Origin: Herpetosiphon gulosus
GTDB lineage: Bacteria; Chloroflexota; Chloroflexia; Chloroflexales; Herpetosiphonaceae
DNA: 64,000 nucleotides
Assembly (NCBI RefSeq): GCF_039545135.1
Contig: NZ_BAABRU010000015.1
Span: 1 to 64,000 of the forward strand
Direction of reading: 5' to 3'
Shown one piece after another: positions 1-8,127 of the stretch. Every line of letters starts with the position of its first letter. Position 1 is the first letter of the stretch. Under the pieces are notes generated by a model. It did not search any database. It saw only the letters and a list, made by a program, of their open reading frames with translations, and was not told the DNA's origin. Both the position numbers and the translations under genes were made by a program.

Positions 1-120
1 TGCTGCGGACGCAGCACCCATCAGTTGGAAAGGTGCGATTTTGGCGATAAAAAATCCGCCGCTGCGATTGAAGCAGGAAAGCGGAGCATTTTCGTCAAAT
101 GTGTGATGTTGAGCAAACAT
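1..120 (-). CDS. Left-edge open frame, 5' end only
   Basis: An ATG at 120 opens a minus-strand frame that runs 40 codons off the left edge (begins MFAQHHTFDENAPLSC). I do not recognise the product. No convincing Shine-Dalgarno precedes it, but a consensus sigma-70 promoter lies about 40 bp upstream. The first 16 bases of the window form a perfect dyad (TGCTGCG-GA-CGCAGCA), so this could instead be a structured leader or RNA gene rather than a protein start. Confidence 0.3.
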   Translation of the reverse strand, partial: MFAQHHTFDENAPLSCFNRSGGFFIAKIAPFQLMGAASAA

Positions 121-160
121 CGTGCTGCGAAATGTTTGAGTTCGTTTCGACAGCTCGCGC

Positions 161-189
161 AGTATAGCAGCATTCACGACCTTTGTCAA
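161..189 (-). promoter_or_regulatory. Consensus sigma-70 promoter firing leftwards
   Basis: On the minus strand TTGACA (189-184) is followed by a 17-bp spacer and TATACT (166-161). Expected start near 154, about 34 nt ahead of the ATG at 120. The rest of 190-353 holds no gene; it contains GCTGAACCCTGACCGCTGG-type word repeats like other gaps in this window. Confidence 0.6.
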
Positions 190-353
190 ATTGCACGAAC
201 CTGATCCACGAAGGCCACGTTTTTAGCCACGAATTACACGAATTCTGCTACTGTGCTAAATAGCTGAATCTTGACAACTGGCCGCTGAACCCTGACCGCT
301 GGCCTCTCGCCGTCCTCTGCGCTTCGGCATTAAAACCTAATCGCTTGTCACGA

Positions 354-1364
354 TTAGCCACGCCACCATTCAGTTAAATCTTTGGGATGGCTAGGCTCAA
401 CTGGTTGGCCTAGTTGCGGGGTCAAAATAGTGATTGAGCTAGTTTGGGCAGCTTTCAGCAAACGCTCAATTGGCTCGTCCCAAGCATGCAGCGAAAGGCA
501 GTATGCGCCCCAATGCACAGGCAACATGGTGCGAGCTTGCAACATTTCGGCGGCTTGTAAAGCCTCTTCGGGTTGCATATGCACGCCCGGCCAAGCAACA
601 TCGTATTGAGCCATTTCGAGCGTCGCCAGCTCAAACGGGCCATAACGTTGACCAATATCCTGAAATCCTGCGAACATGCCACTATCGCAGCCCACATAAA
701 TCCGTGAATTTTGGCTCATCACTACCCACGAAGCCCAAAGCGTGCTATTGCGCTTAAGGCCACGCCCCGAGAAATGTTGGGCTGGCACGGCGGCAATCGT
801 CAAACCAAATTCGGCCAAATGCAGTTCTTCCCACCAATCGAGTTCGTGGATACGGCTGCTCGTAATGCCCCAGCGTTCGAGATGGTCGCCAACACCCAAG
901 GCGGTAACGAAGGGCATCGACCCACGCGCTAGCCAGCGAATCGTTTGCTTATCGAGATGATCGTAATGGTCGTGCGAAAGTAACACTAAATCGATTGTTG
1001 GCAGTTGCTCCAGCGCAATCGGTGCAGTTTGAAAGCGCTGCGGCCCGATGCCCTGCACTGGCGATAAATGCTTAGCCCACACCGGATCTGTCAAGATCGT
1101 GATCCCAGCAAACTCGATCAATAAGGTTGAATGGCCAAGCCAAGTAACGCGTAAACCCGAGGCTGGTGGCGTTTGGTGGAAGCTTTGACCAGGCCAGGCA
1201 CTTGGCAAAGGCTTGCTTGGCCGACGTTGTTCCTTGCCAAACAATTGGCGGCGCAAGGTCGAGACCATTGAATTGGCTTGGAGCATGGCGGTTGGATGCA
1301 AATTTTGAAATTGGTTATTGCGATAGTAGGGTGATGCAAGAATGCGTTGTTGGCGGCTGCGCAT
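354..1364 (-). CDS. MBL-fold hydrolase, NAPE-PLD/UlaG-like
   Basis: 336-residue metallo-beta-lactamase-fold protein. The zinc motif HDHYDHLD is at residues 131-138, preceded by the typical strand pair TWLGHST and TDPVW; later metal ligands are plausible in the PAQHFSGR segment, GCDSGMF and the C-terminal PVHWGAY. This arrangement, with the Trp-rich middle, matches bacterial relatives of N-acylphosphatidylethanolamine phospholipase D and UlaG-type lactonases, so a phosphodiester or lactone substrate is likely but not decidable from sequence. There is no signal peptide, so it is probably cytoplasmic. It is monocistronic and divergent from the DUF885 gene. Confidence 0.85.
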   Translation of the reverse strand: MRSRQQRILASPYYRNNQFQNLHPTAMLQANSMVSTLRRQLFGKEQRRPSKPLPSAWPGQSFHQTPPASGLRVTWLGHSTLLIEFAGITILTDPVWAKHLSPVQGIGPQRFQTAPIALEQLPTIDLVLLSHDHYDHLDKQTIRWLARGSMPFVTALGVGDHLERWGITSSRIHELDWWEELHLAEFGLTIAAVPAQHFSGRGLKRNSTLWASWVVMSQNSRIYVGCDSGMFAGFQDIGQRYGPFELATLEMAQYDVAWPGVHMQPEEALQAAEMLQARTMLPVHWGAYCLSLHAWDEPIERLLKAAQTSSITILTPQLGQPVEPSHPKDLTEWWRG

Positions 1365-1519
1365 GGGCGTTCCTCATACAGAGAATTTGTTGCTGAAATC
1401 AGCATAGCACGTTGTAGAAACAAGAATTTCGCGGAATGATGAATAAGTTGTGATCAAGCGTTAACGCCCAGCCTTTGGGGTACAATAAAGCTAGATTTGT
1501 GTTGTGAGGATGCTTGATT

Positions 1520-2749
1520 ATGCCTATTTTTGAACCCATTGGCCTAGCCTATATTGAGCTAGCGTTTCGAATAAGCCAGCATATTGATGGGTATGTTGAT
1601 GCCTATTGTGGCCCAAATTATCTGCGTGACCAAGTTTTAGATAGTGCGATTTGGCCAACCAACCAGCTGGTGCAGGCGGCTGAACAATTGCTAGAGCACA
1701 TTGAAACCAGCGATTTGCCAATTCGTCGCCGCACTTATTTACGCAAACAGGTCACTGGCATGGCGACCACCTGTCGTCAGTTGGCGGGCGAACGTTTTGA
1801 TTATCGTGAGGAAGTGCGACGCTGCTTTGATATTGAGCCAGCCATGATTGACGAAGCCTTGTTTGATGAGGCAATCGATGAACTCGATAGTTTATTGCCA
1901 GGCCAAGGCGATGTGCTTGAACGTACTCAAATCTGGCGACGGCAATTTGAGATCAACGGCGAGCAGGCTCAACCCTTGTTACAATTGATCGAATCGGAAT
2001 TACGCACCCGCACGTTGGGGTTGTATCCCTTGCCTGCTAGCGAAAAAGTTGATTTCCGCTTGGTCAATAATCAGCCTTGGAGCGGCTATAACTGGTATTA
2101 TGGCAATTATCATTCAGCCGTTGATATCAATACCGATTTGCCGATTGCCCTCAATAGCCTGACAAACTTAGTTGCTCACGAGGCCTATCCAGGCCATCAC
2201 ACTGAGCATTGCATCAAAGAACGTGATTTATATGCTGGTCGGGGCTGGGCTGAGCATTCGATTTTTTTGCTAAACACGCCTGAGTGTGTGATGGCTGAAG
2301 GCATCGCCAATAGTGCGGTGGGTGTCTTGTTCAGCCCTCAAGAGTTGGTCGAGTGGCAAGCCCAAACCCTCTATCCCAAAGTCGGTATCACTGGCAACCC
2401 TGCCCAAGAACTGCGAATTAACACGGCTCTCAAGGCTTTGGCGGGTGTGGCAGGCAATGCCGCTTTGCTGTTGCACGCCGAAGGTCGGCCTGCTGACGAG
2501 GTTGTTGATTACTTGGTGCGCTATGGGTTGACCAGCGAAGAACGAGCACAACAACGATTGCGCTTTATCAGCTCACCGTTGTGGCGAGCCTATATTTTCA
2601 GCTATTTCTATGGCGAACAATTAATTAGCCGTTGGTTTGAGCGCGGCGATAAAATCGAGCGATTTGGCACATTGCTAAGTGAGCAAATTTATCCATCACT
2701 GCTTGAGCAATGGGTGATCGAGCAAGCCAATCAATGTTATAAAGGCTAG
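1520..2749 (+). CDS. DUF885-like protein, putative metal-dependent hydrolase
   Basis: 409 residues from the ATG at 1520; GAGGA lies nine bases upstream, which favours it over the TTG at 1514. Residues 220-227 read HEAYPGHH followed by TEH, the HExxxPGHH signature of the DUF885 family, whose members are thought to be Zn-dependent peptidase-like proteins. There is a mostly helical N-terminal half and no signal peptide. The family is normally longer (500-600 residues), so this is a compact member. The substrate is unknown. It stands alone on its strand and is followed by a GC-rich, foldable intergenic stretch. Confidence 0.75.
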   Translation: MPIFEPIGLAYIELAFRISQHIDGYVDAYCGPNYLRDQVLDSAIWPTNQLVQAAEQLLEHIETSDLPIRRRTYLRKQVTGMATTCRQLAGERFDYREEVRRCFDIEPAMIDEALFDEAIDELDSLLPGQGDVLERTQIWRRQFEINGEQAQPLLQLIESELRTRTLGLYPLPASEKVDFRLVNNQPWSGYNWYYGNYHSAVDINTDLPIALNSLTNLVAHEAYPGHHTEHCIKERDLYAGRGWAEHSIFLLNTPECVMAEGIANSAVGVLFSPQELVEWQAQTLYPKVGITGNPAQELRINTALKALAGVAGNAALLLHAEGRPADEVVDYLVRYGLTSEERAQQRLRFISSPLWRAYIFSYFYGEQLISRWFERGDKIERFGTLLSEQIYPSLLEQWVIEQANQCYKG

Positions 2750-2795
2750 TTCCAGATTGCTCAATTGTGGTGGGCATCGGCAAGCATGTCCAGGT

Positions 2796-2862
2796 GGCGG
2801 CACGACTGCTAACGGTGGCCGTGCCGCCGACCAACGCCGTCGGCGGCTGTGGGAGACGGCAC
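2796..2862 (+). other. GC-rich segment with mutually exclusive stems
   Basis: GGCGGCAC (2796-2803) pairs with GTGCCGCC (2821-2828), while GCCGCCGAC (2823-2831) pairs with GTCGGCGGC (2839-2847). The two stems share 2823-2828 and so exclude each other. A further GGCAC lies at 2858. The segment is much richer in G+C than its neighbours and lies between the DUF885 stop and the small gene at 3003. It could be an attenuator-type leader or a structured RNA; no known riboswitch core was recognised. Confidence 0.4.
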
Positions 2863-3002
2863 AATGGTCGGCTAGTCAGGTAGTGTTGGCGATGTGGACG
2901 ATCCTCGTGAGCACCGCCCATTTGGCGCAGGATAATTGATTTTTTGCCTAACAGCGCTATACTGTTGCTAGCAATTGATTTGATCAATAACGAGGAGCCA
3001 TA

Positions 3003-3296
3003 ATGCAAGATTTTTGGCAACGAGTGCAAGCCTTGGCTGGCCAAACTTTGGCTACTACAGCCCAACATCGCTTATTTACAATTTTGAGTGTCGATGCCGA
3101 TGAGCTTTGGTTGGAGCCGCATAGTACGCGCAAAAAACGTTGGTTGCGGCGCAACGATTTTGAGGTCTTGTTGCAAAGTGAGGTTAATCTTAAGCACTTA
3201 ACGCGGGCCAATATTGCTGAATATATGCCTAATGCGCGTTTCAATACTGCTTATGTCTACACAATTTTGGCCCATTTGGGGATTATTGACGATTAA
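3003..3296 (+). CDS. Small unknown protein, 97 residues
   Basis: ATG with a strong GAGGAG Shine-Dalgarno about eight bases upstream. The product has a mixed alpha/beta N-terminus rich in Trp and Arg (RKKRWLRR near residue 45) and a C-terminal helical part (LTRANIAEYMPNARF, then YVYTILAHLG) that resembles a small winged or helical module. No signal peptide or membrane segment. I do not recognise the family. A foldable GC-rich element lies 140-200 bp upstream. Confidence 0.65.
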   Translation: MQDFWQRVQALAGQTLATTAQHRLFTILSVDADELWLEPHSTRKKRWLRRNDFEVLLQSEVNLKHLTRANIAEYMPNARFNTAYVYTILAHLGIIDD

Positions 3297-3297
3297 T

Positions 3298-3334
3298 GGG
3301 CATCACGACAAGCTTGTGATGCAAAGGGATGCCC
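3298..3334. terminator. GGGCATC hairpin, copy 1
   Basis: Outer arms GGGCATC and GATGCCC enclose an inner CATCAC/GTGATG stem. It lies directly after the gene ending at 3296 and downstream of the minus-strand small secreted genes. The same outer arms recur at 4073-4111, so it is both a hairpin and a repeated element. Confidence 0.55.
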
Positions 3335-3343
3335 ATGCCAAAC

Positions 3344-3424
3344 TCAACTGATGTTACGAGGCATCGCTGCTGCAATAAAAGCGGCCAACGCTAGCGACGC
3401 TTGCGACGCTACTATCGAGAACAT
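3344..3424 (-). pseudogene. Fossil third copy of the small secreted paralogue
   Basis: The stretch 3421-3449 (ACATTGCCAATCCTTCC plus a TACAGCTAT tail) repeats, almost base for base, the start codon and 5' leader of the gene starting at 3862. Reading on from this ATG gives 26 codons of signal-peptide-like sequence (ends MPRNIS) and then stops. The tail end (TTACGAGGC, next to a GATGCCCATG hairpin) matches the 3' end of the paralogue at 4130. The simplest reading is a third paralogue that lost its middle by deletion. Whether the remnant is translated is unknown. Confidence 0.5.
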
Positions 3425-3496
3425 TGCCAATCCTTCCAATTACAGCTATCGACACGAACGATCTACTAGAACGAATTAATTAGAGCTTTGATAGAT

Positions 3497-3862
3497 TTAG
3501 GATTCGCTACTGTCACAGTACAGGTAGCCATAATCTACTGATTTGCGTAAACCATTGCTATCAGTAACCGTAAGCTTAACGAGGAATGATGTATAAGGAT
3601 CGCAATAACCAACTATTGAGTCCCCTCCCGTTGTATCAATCGAAGCATTACGAACTGACCAGCTATAATTGTAGAGACCGGTTCCACCACTCACATAGGC
3701 ACTGCAGGAGAATGATCCTTGATTATAATCTATGCCATGGTGTGCACAACCGACGAATACACTCAAGGGCTTGGGTGCGGCGGCGGTGGGAGTCAACGGG
3801 GCCAAGGCTAAAGCACAGGTCGCTACCAACAAACCAATTGCCCGGCATGAAGTGTTAAACAT
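3497..3862 (-). CDS. Small secreted PKD/SprB-like single-domain protein A
   Basis: 121 residues from the ATG at 3862, chosen because GGAAGGAT lies six bases upstream and the sequence then starts with a clear signal peptide ending AAAP. The mature part is one short beta-sandwich-like domain with the pattern YNQGSFSCSAYVSGGTGLYN followed by YSW, the GG-TG-x-Y-x-Y-x-W signature of SprB/PKD-type repeats, plus conserved cysteines probably disulfide-bonded outside the cell. It is a paralogue of the gene at 4130-4495. Function unknown; exported adhesive or binding domain is an inference. Confidence 0.7.
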   Translation of the reverse strand: MFNTSCRAIGLLVATCALALAPLTPTAAAPKPLSVFVGCAHHGIDYNQGSFSCSAYVSGGTGLYNYSWSVRNASIDTTGGDSIVGYCDPYTSFLVKLTVTDSNGLRKSVDYGYLYCDSSES

Positions 3863-4072
3863 TGCCAATCCTTCCAAAATACAGCTATACGTACTAACTA
3901 TGTACATAGACTTCTATTGTGTTGACTATATTGGCTTTGTCAAAAGATAATCTATTAAATGTATATTAATAAATATTAACTTTATTAACATAAGCGTTAG
4001 ACTAACAAGCGCTTTAAAGAGCATTTGTAGCTCGAATTGGCAATATTTTGGAGGTTGTTGGGGCAAAAAACT

Positions 4073-4111
4073 GGGCATCGCGCGGCAGATCGCGAAGAGG
4101 AAGGGATGCCC
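4073..4111. terminator. GGGCATC hairpin, copy 2
   Basis: Arms GGGCATC and GATGCCC with an inner TCGCG/CGCGA stem, located just 3' of the gene 4130-4495. Same outer arms and same GATGCCCATG edge as 3298-3334, showing that each paralogue was copied together with its 3' hairpin. The rest of 3863-4129 is A+T-rich promoter DNA without a gene. Confidence 0.55.
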
Positions 4112-4129
4112 ATGACCAATTAGCCGATT

Positions 4130-4495
4130 TTACGAGGCGACTTTGCGGCAGAGCACCCGCCCAATTTTGCTAATGCTGGCACCGCTGCTATCAGTAACCA
4201 CAACATTAACCCGAGCAGTTTGATTGATAGCACAGCTCCCGTAAATATAGCTACCCCAGTTGTCCAGAATCGTAGCATTTTGCACCGCCGACCAGTTGTA
4301 ACTATAATCGCCAGTTCCACCGCTTGCAAAAGCATCGCACGAGAATGAGCCTTGGTTATACCGCATCCCCAGATTTTCGCAAAAAACACTGACCTCCAAG
4401 GCGTTAGGCGCTGCTGCTGCTGGAACTAGGGGAGCCAAAGCCAAAGCACAGGTTGCCGCCAACAAACCGAGCATCCGTCGCGAAGCTTTAATCAT
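4130..4495 (-). CDS. Small secreted PKD/SprB-like single-domain protein B
   Basis: 121 residues; AAAGGAT sits seven bases before the ATG. Signal peptide (LLAATCALALAPLVPAAAAP), then one domain with YNQGSFSCDAFASGGTGDYS and YNWS, cysteines at matching places to protein A, and a terminal strand VVVTDSSG. Clear paralogue of 3497-3862: same length, same signal peptide core, same cysteine layout. Probably a periplasmic or extracellular binding module. It is transcribed with its own leader, not obviously in an operon with modB. Confidence 0.7.
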   Translation of the reverse strand: MIKASRRMLGLLAATCALALAPLVPAAAAPNALEVSVFCENLGMRYNQGSFSCDAFASGGTGDYSYNWSAVQNATILDNWGSYIYGSCAINQTARVNVVVTDSSGASISKIGRVLCRKVAS

Positions 4496-4636
4496 CGTCG
4501 ATCCTTTCGATTACAACACTACGCAGCAAATGGCTACGTAGAACACGATTGTGCTTGATTTGACGGTTGGGATCAATAAGAGTTGCATGAAAAATTGCTG
4601 CTATCCACATTAAACTGAATTGTGACGGCAACAACC

Positions 4637-5428
4637 CTAACGCAAGCGCTGGGCTAATAGCCCTTTAACAAGGCCTAAAATCACAAATGAAATCACTAGG
4701 AGCAGCATAGCCAAAATTAATGCCACATTTAAATCTTGCTCAAACCCTTGGTAAATTGCCAAGGGCATGGTTTGGGTGCGACCCACGAAATTGCCAGCAA
4801 AAATGATCGTGGCTCCAAATTCGCCCAAAGCGCGTGCCCAAGTCATGACTGCGCCGCTTACCACACCCGTCCAAGCCAGCGGAATGCTGATAAACCAAAA
4901 GATTTGGCGTGAATTCGCGCCATCAAGCGCCGCTGCATCCTCAAGATCATGATCGATCGTGGCAAAAGCTGCTGCTGCGGCTTTAATGTAAAAGGGCGAG
5001 GCTACAAAAACTTGGGCTAAAACTACCGCCGCTGTGGTAAAGGGTAATTCGATCGCGATTAAACGCAGATACTGGCCAAGCAAACCTCGCCGCCCAAACG
5101 CCATCAACAGGGCAATCCCCGCGACCGAGGGCGGCAAAATCATCGGCAGATCGATCAAGGTATCGAGCAATGCTTGGCCGCGAAAGCGTGGACGCGCCAA
5201 AAGAATTGCCATTGGTGTGCCAAATACAAGCGTAATCAGCATACTACTGCTCGTGGTCAGAATGCTCAGACTGAGCGCTTCGCGCACGGCTGGTTTGGCA
5301 AATGTGCTCGCTAACGCTTCAACTGGCACCCGCAAGGCTAAAGCAATTAACGGTATCAATAAAAAGCCGAGCAATGGCAAACTACTCAGCATCAGCCAAA
5401 ACGAGCGACGAAAACGATTATTTCCCAT
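4637..5428 (-). CDS. modB: Molybdate ABC transporter permease
   Basis: 263-residue inner-membrane permease with about five or six membrane helices. The EAA loop (EDAAALDGANSRQIFWFISI) that docks the ATPase is present, with the family's GEFGATIIFAGN segment after it. Length is normal for ModB/CysT-type permeases (about 225-275). It lies 60 bp downstream of modA on the same strand. No ModC ATPase follows: the next genes are the unrelated small secreted paralogues, so the ATPase must be supplied from elsewhere. Confidence 0.88.
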   Translation of the reverse strand: MGNNRFRRSFWLMLSSLPLLGFLLIPLIALALRVPVEALASTFAKPAVREALSLSILTTSSSMLITLVFGTPMAILLARPRFRGQALLDTLIDLPMILPPSVAGIALLMAFGRRGLLGQYLRLIAIELPFTTAAVVLAQVFVASPFYIKAAAAAFATIDHDLEDAAALDGANSRQIFWFISIPLAWTGVVSGAVMTWARALGEFGATIIFAGNFVGRTQTMPLAIYQGFEQDLNVALILAMLLLVISFVILGLVKGLLAQRLR

Positions 5429-5491
5429 TCAGCACCCATAAAAATAGGATAGGCTTGAACCTATCCTGATCGGTCTGTGCCAAGTATCAAC

Positions 5492-6694
5492 CTATTTTAC
5501 TGTGATTTTGACGATGTTTTTGAGCTGGCTGGCAGTTGGGTTGCTCGGAATAATGCTGGTAAAACTGCCATCGGCTTCGACGGCAATAATTGCTCGTGGG
5601 TCGGCGGTTAGGTCGGCAATTGCCAGCACGGTTTGGCTGCCATCGCTGCTGAGCAAATTAAAGGTTCGGGCATCGCCTTTAGGTTGAATTTGGATCAACA
5701 ATTGACCAAAGCCCAAACCTCGATAGCTTTGGCCATTGAATTCAACTTGTTGTTGTTCATAGTTCTTGATCAATTCGTCAGTTAGCGTCAGCGGCGTAGT
5801 TAAATTGCCAGAAATTAACAGTTGGTAAGGAGATAAAACTGAAGGATCGGCAACAGTTATAAAGCCATAACGCGTTAAAATCTGTTGGCCTTCGGAAGCC
5901 AAAACAAAATCGATGAAGGCTTGGGCAAGTTGCAAATTGGCACTATTTTGGGTGATTGCAATCGGATAAGTGGCGATCGTATTCAGTTGATCGGGAATTG
6001 CCAATGTGCCAATGCTGCCATCAGTAACCGAAGCTGCATCGGTAGTATAAACAATGCCTGCATCGGCCTCGCCCAGCGAAACTTTGCTCAAAACAGCTTT
6101 AACGTTATTTTCATACGAAACCACATTCGACAAAACTGTTGGGCTATAGCTTGCGCCAAATTCGGGCAAGGCTGAAGCTTTTGCCAAAAAATCTAGGGCA
6201 TAATTGCCAACTGGAACGCTAGCACTGGCCAACACTAATTTCAGCTTGGGTTTGGCTAAATCTTGCAGGCTTTGAATTTGGGCAGGATTGTCTTGGGGAT
6301 AAATCACAATTAAGCGGTTACGCGCAAATGGTTGACGCATTGAACCATCAATTGCCCCAGCATCAACGACAATCTGCATCTGCTTGGAATTGGCTGAAGC
6401 AAAAACATCAGCAGGTGCGCCTTGAGTGATCTGGGTTGCCAGTTGATCCGAGCCAGCAAAATTGAAGTTAAGCTTGGTATTGTGATGACTGGCTTGAAAT
6501 GCGTTACCAATGTCAGTGAATGCGCCTGTCAATGAGGCCGCAGCAAATACATTGATCTCGCCATTGAGGGTTGGCGTAGAGTTGGCGGCGCTGGTTGGGT
6601 TGGCTGGAGTAGTTGGTACATTAACAGTTGTAGCTCCACAAGCCAATAAACTTAGGCTCAACACAATTAATCCGATTCGGCGAATCTGCTTCAT
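5492..6694 (-). CDS. modA: Molybdate-binding lipoprotein with extra C-terminal domain
   Basis: 400 residues. Lipoprotein signal with lipobox ending at Cys19; a short Thr/Pro linker; then a complete ModA domain (about 45-282) with the oxyanion-site motif FAAASLTGAF at 50-59. ModA is usually about 250 residues; here a further 115 residues (285-400) follow. Their order (SGNLTTPLTLT, YRGLGFGQLL, LLSSDGSQTVLAIADL, IVKITV) resembles the molybdopterin-binding sulfite-oxidase fold, but no cysteine ligand is present. AAAGGATT precedes the ATG. First gene of a modAB pair. Confidence 0.85.
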   Translation of the reverse strand: MKQIRRIGLIVLSLSLLACGATTVNVPTTPANPTSAANSTPTLNGEINVFAAASLTGAFTDIGNAFQASHHNTKLNFNFAGSDQLATQITQGAPADVFASANSKQMQIVVDAGAIDGSMRQPFARNRLIVIYPQDNPAQIQSLQDLAKPKLKLVLASASVPVGNYALDFLAKASALPEFGASYSPTVLSNVVSYENNVKAVLSKVSLGEADAGIVYTTDAASVTDGSIGTLAIPDQLNTIATYPIAITQNSANLQLAQAFIDFVLASEGQQILTRYGFITVADPSVLSPYQLLISGNLTTPLTLTDELIKNYEQQQVEFNGQSYRGLGFGQLLIQIQPKGDARTFNLLSSDGSQTVLAIADLTADPRAIIAVEADGSFTSIIPSNPTASQLKNIVKITVK

Positions 6695-6715
6695 ACTGAT
6701 AATCCTTTATCCACA

Positions 6716-6730
6716 CCAAACACTGTTTGG
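6716..6730. promoter_or_regulatory. 15-bp dyad upstream of modA
   Basis: CCAAACA-C-TGTTTGG is a perfect inverted repeat 22-36 bp upstream of the modA start. Position suits an operator or a short leader hairpin. It does not look like the published ModE site or a molybdenum-cofactor riboswitch. Confidence 0.35.
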
Positions 6731-6854
6731 CTCGTTTTCCAGCGCCTAGCATACCACCTTAATTAAGGGATGAAGGATGAATTATGAGGGATGAAAACCA
6801 AAAGACTGAGGGCAAAATCAACGTAGATCAAGTTTTAATGCAGCGGCGCAAAGT

Positions 6855-6955
6855 GGATTTAGGGGTCAGGGTCTAGCGATCAGGAGTCAGGATTGACGCT
6901 TGGGCGAGCTAATTCAAAGCTGACCCCTCGCCCCTGAATCCTGACCCCTAAATCC
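6855..6955. repeat. Intergenic inverted word repeat (GTCAGGG type)
   Basis: GGATTTAGGGGTCAGG (6855-6870) and its exact complement at 6940-6955 enclose further GTCAGGATT/AATCCTGAC words. The right arm runs into the stop codon of the esterase. A separate run of GGATGAAGGATGA words lies at 6766-6795. Similar purine/pyrimidine word repeats occur at 42029-42098, 43229-43341 and 52880-52910. Confidence 0.6.
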
Positions 6956-7962
6956 TACTCACCAAGCCGATGTTGCTGCATAAATTCCCAAGCAGCGTCG
7001 GCAGCATAAAAATCGCGATTATGCGGGTTCTGGCGTTCTTTCAAGCGTGATGGCTGGTCGAGGCTGGGCCAACTATGCCCACCGCCATCAATCCGATAGA
7101 AGCGAACAAGGTTATCTTGGTAGGTACTGACGGTCACCGTGCTATTATCATCAGGGTTGATATCAGCCAAATGGCTAATGCTCGGTGGGTTGGTAATGCT
7201 CAACATATCGAGCCACATTTGGATGGTCGCCTCGGCAGAAAGCACCTGGCCTTGCTGGCTATCGCCTGGAATATCAATTAAACCACCAGCATAGGGCATA
7301 ATGGGGTCGGCTGTACCTGCCAATAGCATCAACGGGGCGGGCGTGCCAAGTGCTTTACACTGGCTATTTTGGGCCATATACCCCGCACTACCAACCACCG
7401 CCGCAATCCGATCGGGCAATTCGAGCGCCAAGCGCAGCGACATCATTGAGCCATTCGAGTGGCCTGTAGCATAGACGCGAGTCTGATCAATAGGATAGCT
7501 TTGAGCAAAATGATCAATCAGTTTACTGATAAATTGCCCATCATCGCTGGTTGAAGGGTTATCCCAATCGCTGCGGCAATCATTCCAGCGCCGATTCATG
7601 CCATCGGGATAGGCCACGATAAAACCATGTTGGTCGGCGAGAGTGTTCCAGCGTTCTTGAGTCGTTAATGTCATGGCCGAATTGCCAAGCCCACCGCCGC
7701 CATGCAACATAAAAACCAATGGCGCTCCAGCAGGATCGAGCTTGGCTGGCAGATAATAGATAAAACTACGGGTTTCGTCAGCGACCAACAATTCAGCTTC
7801 GTGTAGCGTGCCTTTGGGCAGGCCAAGGCTATTTGGCTCAACAACTTGGCTGGTTGGGTTCGGTGAAACGGCGGCGGCTTGGCGATTGGCTCGGCTGCAA
7901 CTAAGTAGGCTAAGAGTTAATCCAAGCAAGCCTAGAAAATACAATAAGCGCTGCATGTGCAT
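6955..7962 (-). CDS. Lipoprotein esterase, PHB-depolymerase/LpqC-like
   Basis: 335 residues; AGGAGGT five bases before the ATG. Lipoprotein signal with LLSC lipobox (Cys22). Alpha/beta-hydrolase core: oxyanion segment MLHGGGGLGN (85-94), nucleophile elbow GHSNGS (Ser169), a conserved Asp in GTADPIMPY and the catalytic His in GGGHSWP near the C-terminus. This is the layout of poly(hydroxybutyrate)-depolymerase-like and feruloyl-esterase-like proteins. Likely anchored outside the membrane and cleaving polymer or plant-derived esters; substrate is an inference. Confidence 0.82.
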   Translation of the reverse strand: MHMQRLLYFLGLLGLTLSLLSCSRANRQAAAVSPNPTSQVVEPNSLGLPKGTLHEAELLVADETRSFIYYLPAKLDPAGAPLVFMLHGGGGLGNSAMTLTTQERWNTLADQHGFIVAYPDGMNRRWNDCRSDWDNPSTSDDGQFISKLIDHFAQSYPIDQTRVYATGHSNGSMMSLRLALELPDRIAAVVGSAGYMAQNSQCKALGTPAPLMLLAGTADPIMPYAGGLIDIPGDSQQGQVLSAEATIQMWLDMLSITNPPSISHLADINPDDNSTVTVSTYQDNLVRFYRIDGGGHSWPSLDQPSRLKERQNPHNRDFYAADAAWEFMQQHRLGE

Positions 7963-8079
7963 TGATGACCTCCTAGTTAAAAGAACGAGCTTGATCGTAG
8001 CAAAGGCAGCGCTATTTCAGCATCACCCAATTAGGCGATTGGCGATCATCCTTGGTTGTTAATGCTCTAAAATTTATGC

Positions 8080-8107
8080 TTGACAAACTTGAAACTCAAT
8101 ATACAAT
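8080..8107 (+). promoter_or_regulatory. Promoter of the Rrf2 gene
   Basis: TTGACA (8080-8085), 16-bp spacer, TACAAT (8102-8107), with A+T-rich ATATATCTAGTATAAAT just downstream that could be an autoregulatory site. Confidence 0.6.
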
Positions 8108-8127
8108 ATATCTAGTATAAATTATTG

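Noticed and set aside
2757-2939. 60-codon plus-strand frame after the DUF885 gene
   Set aside because: It overlaps the GC-rich stems, has no ribosome-binding site and an odd Gly/Arg composition.
6695-6960. Molybdenum-cofactor riboswitch or ModE site upstream of modA
   Set aside because: No match to the conserved core; only the 15-bp dyad and word repeats were found.
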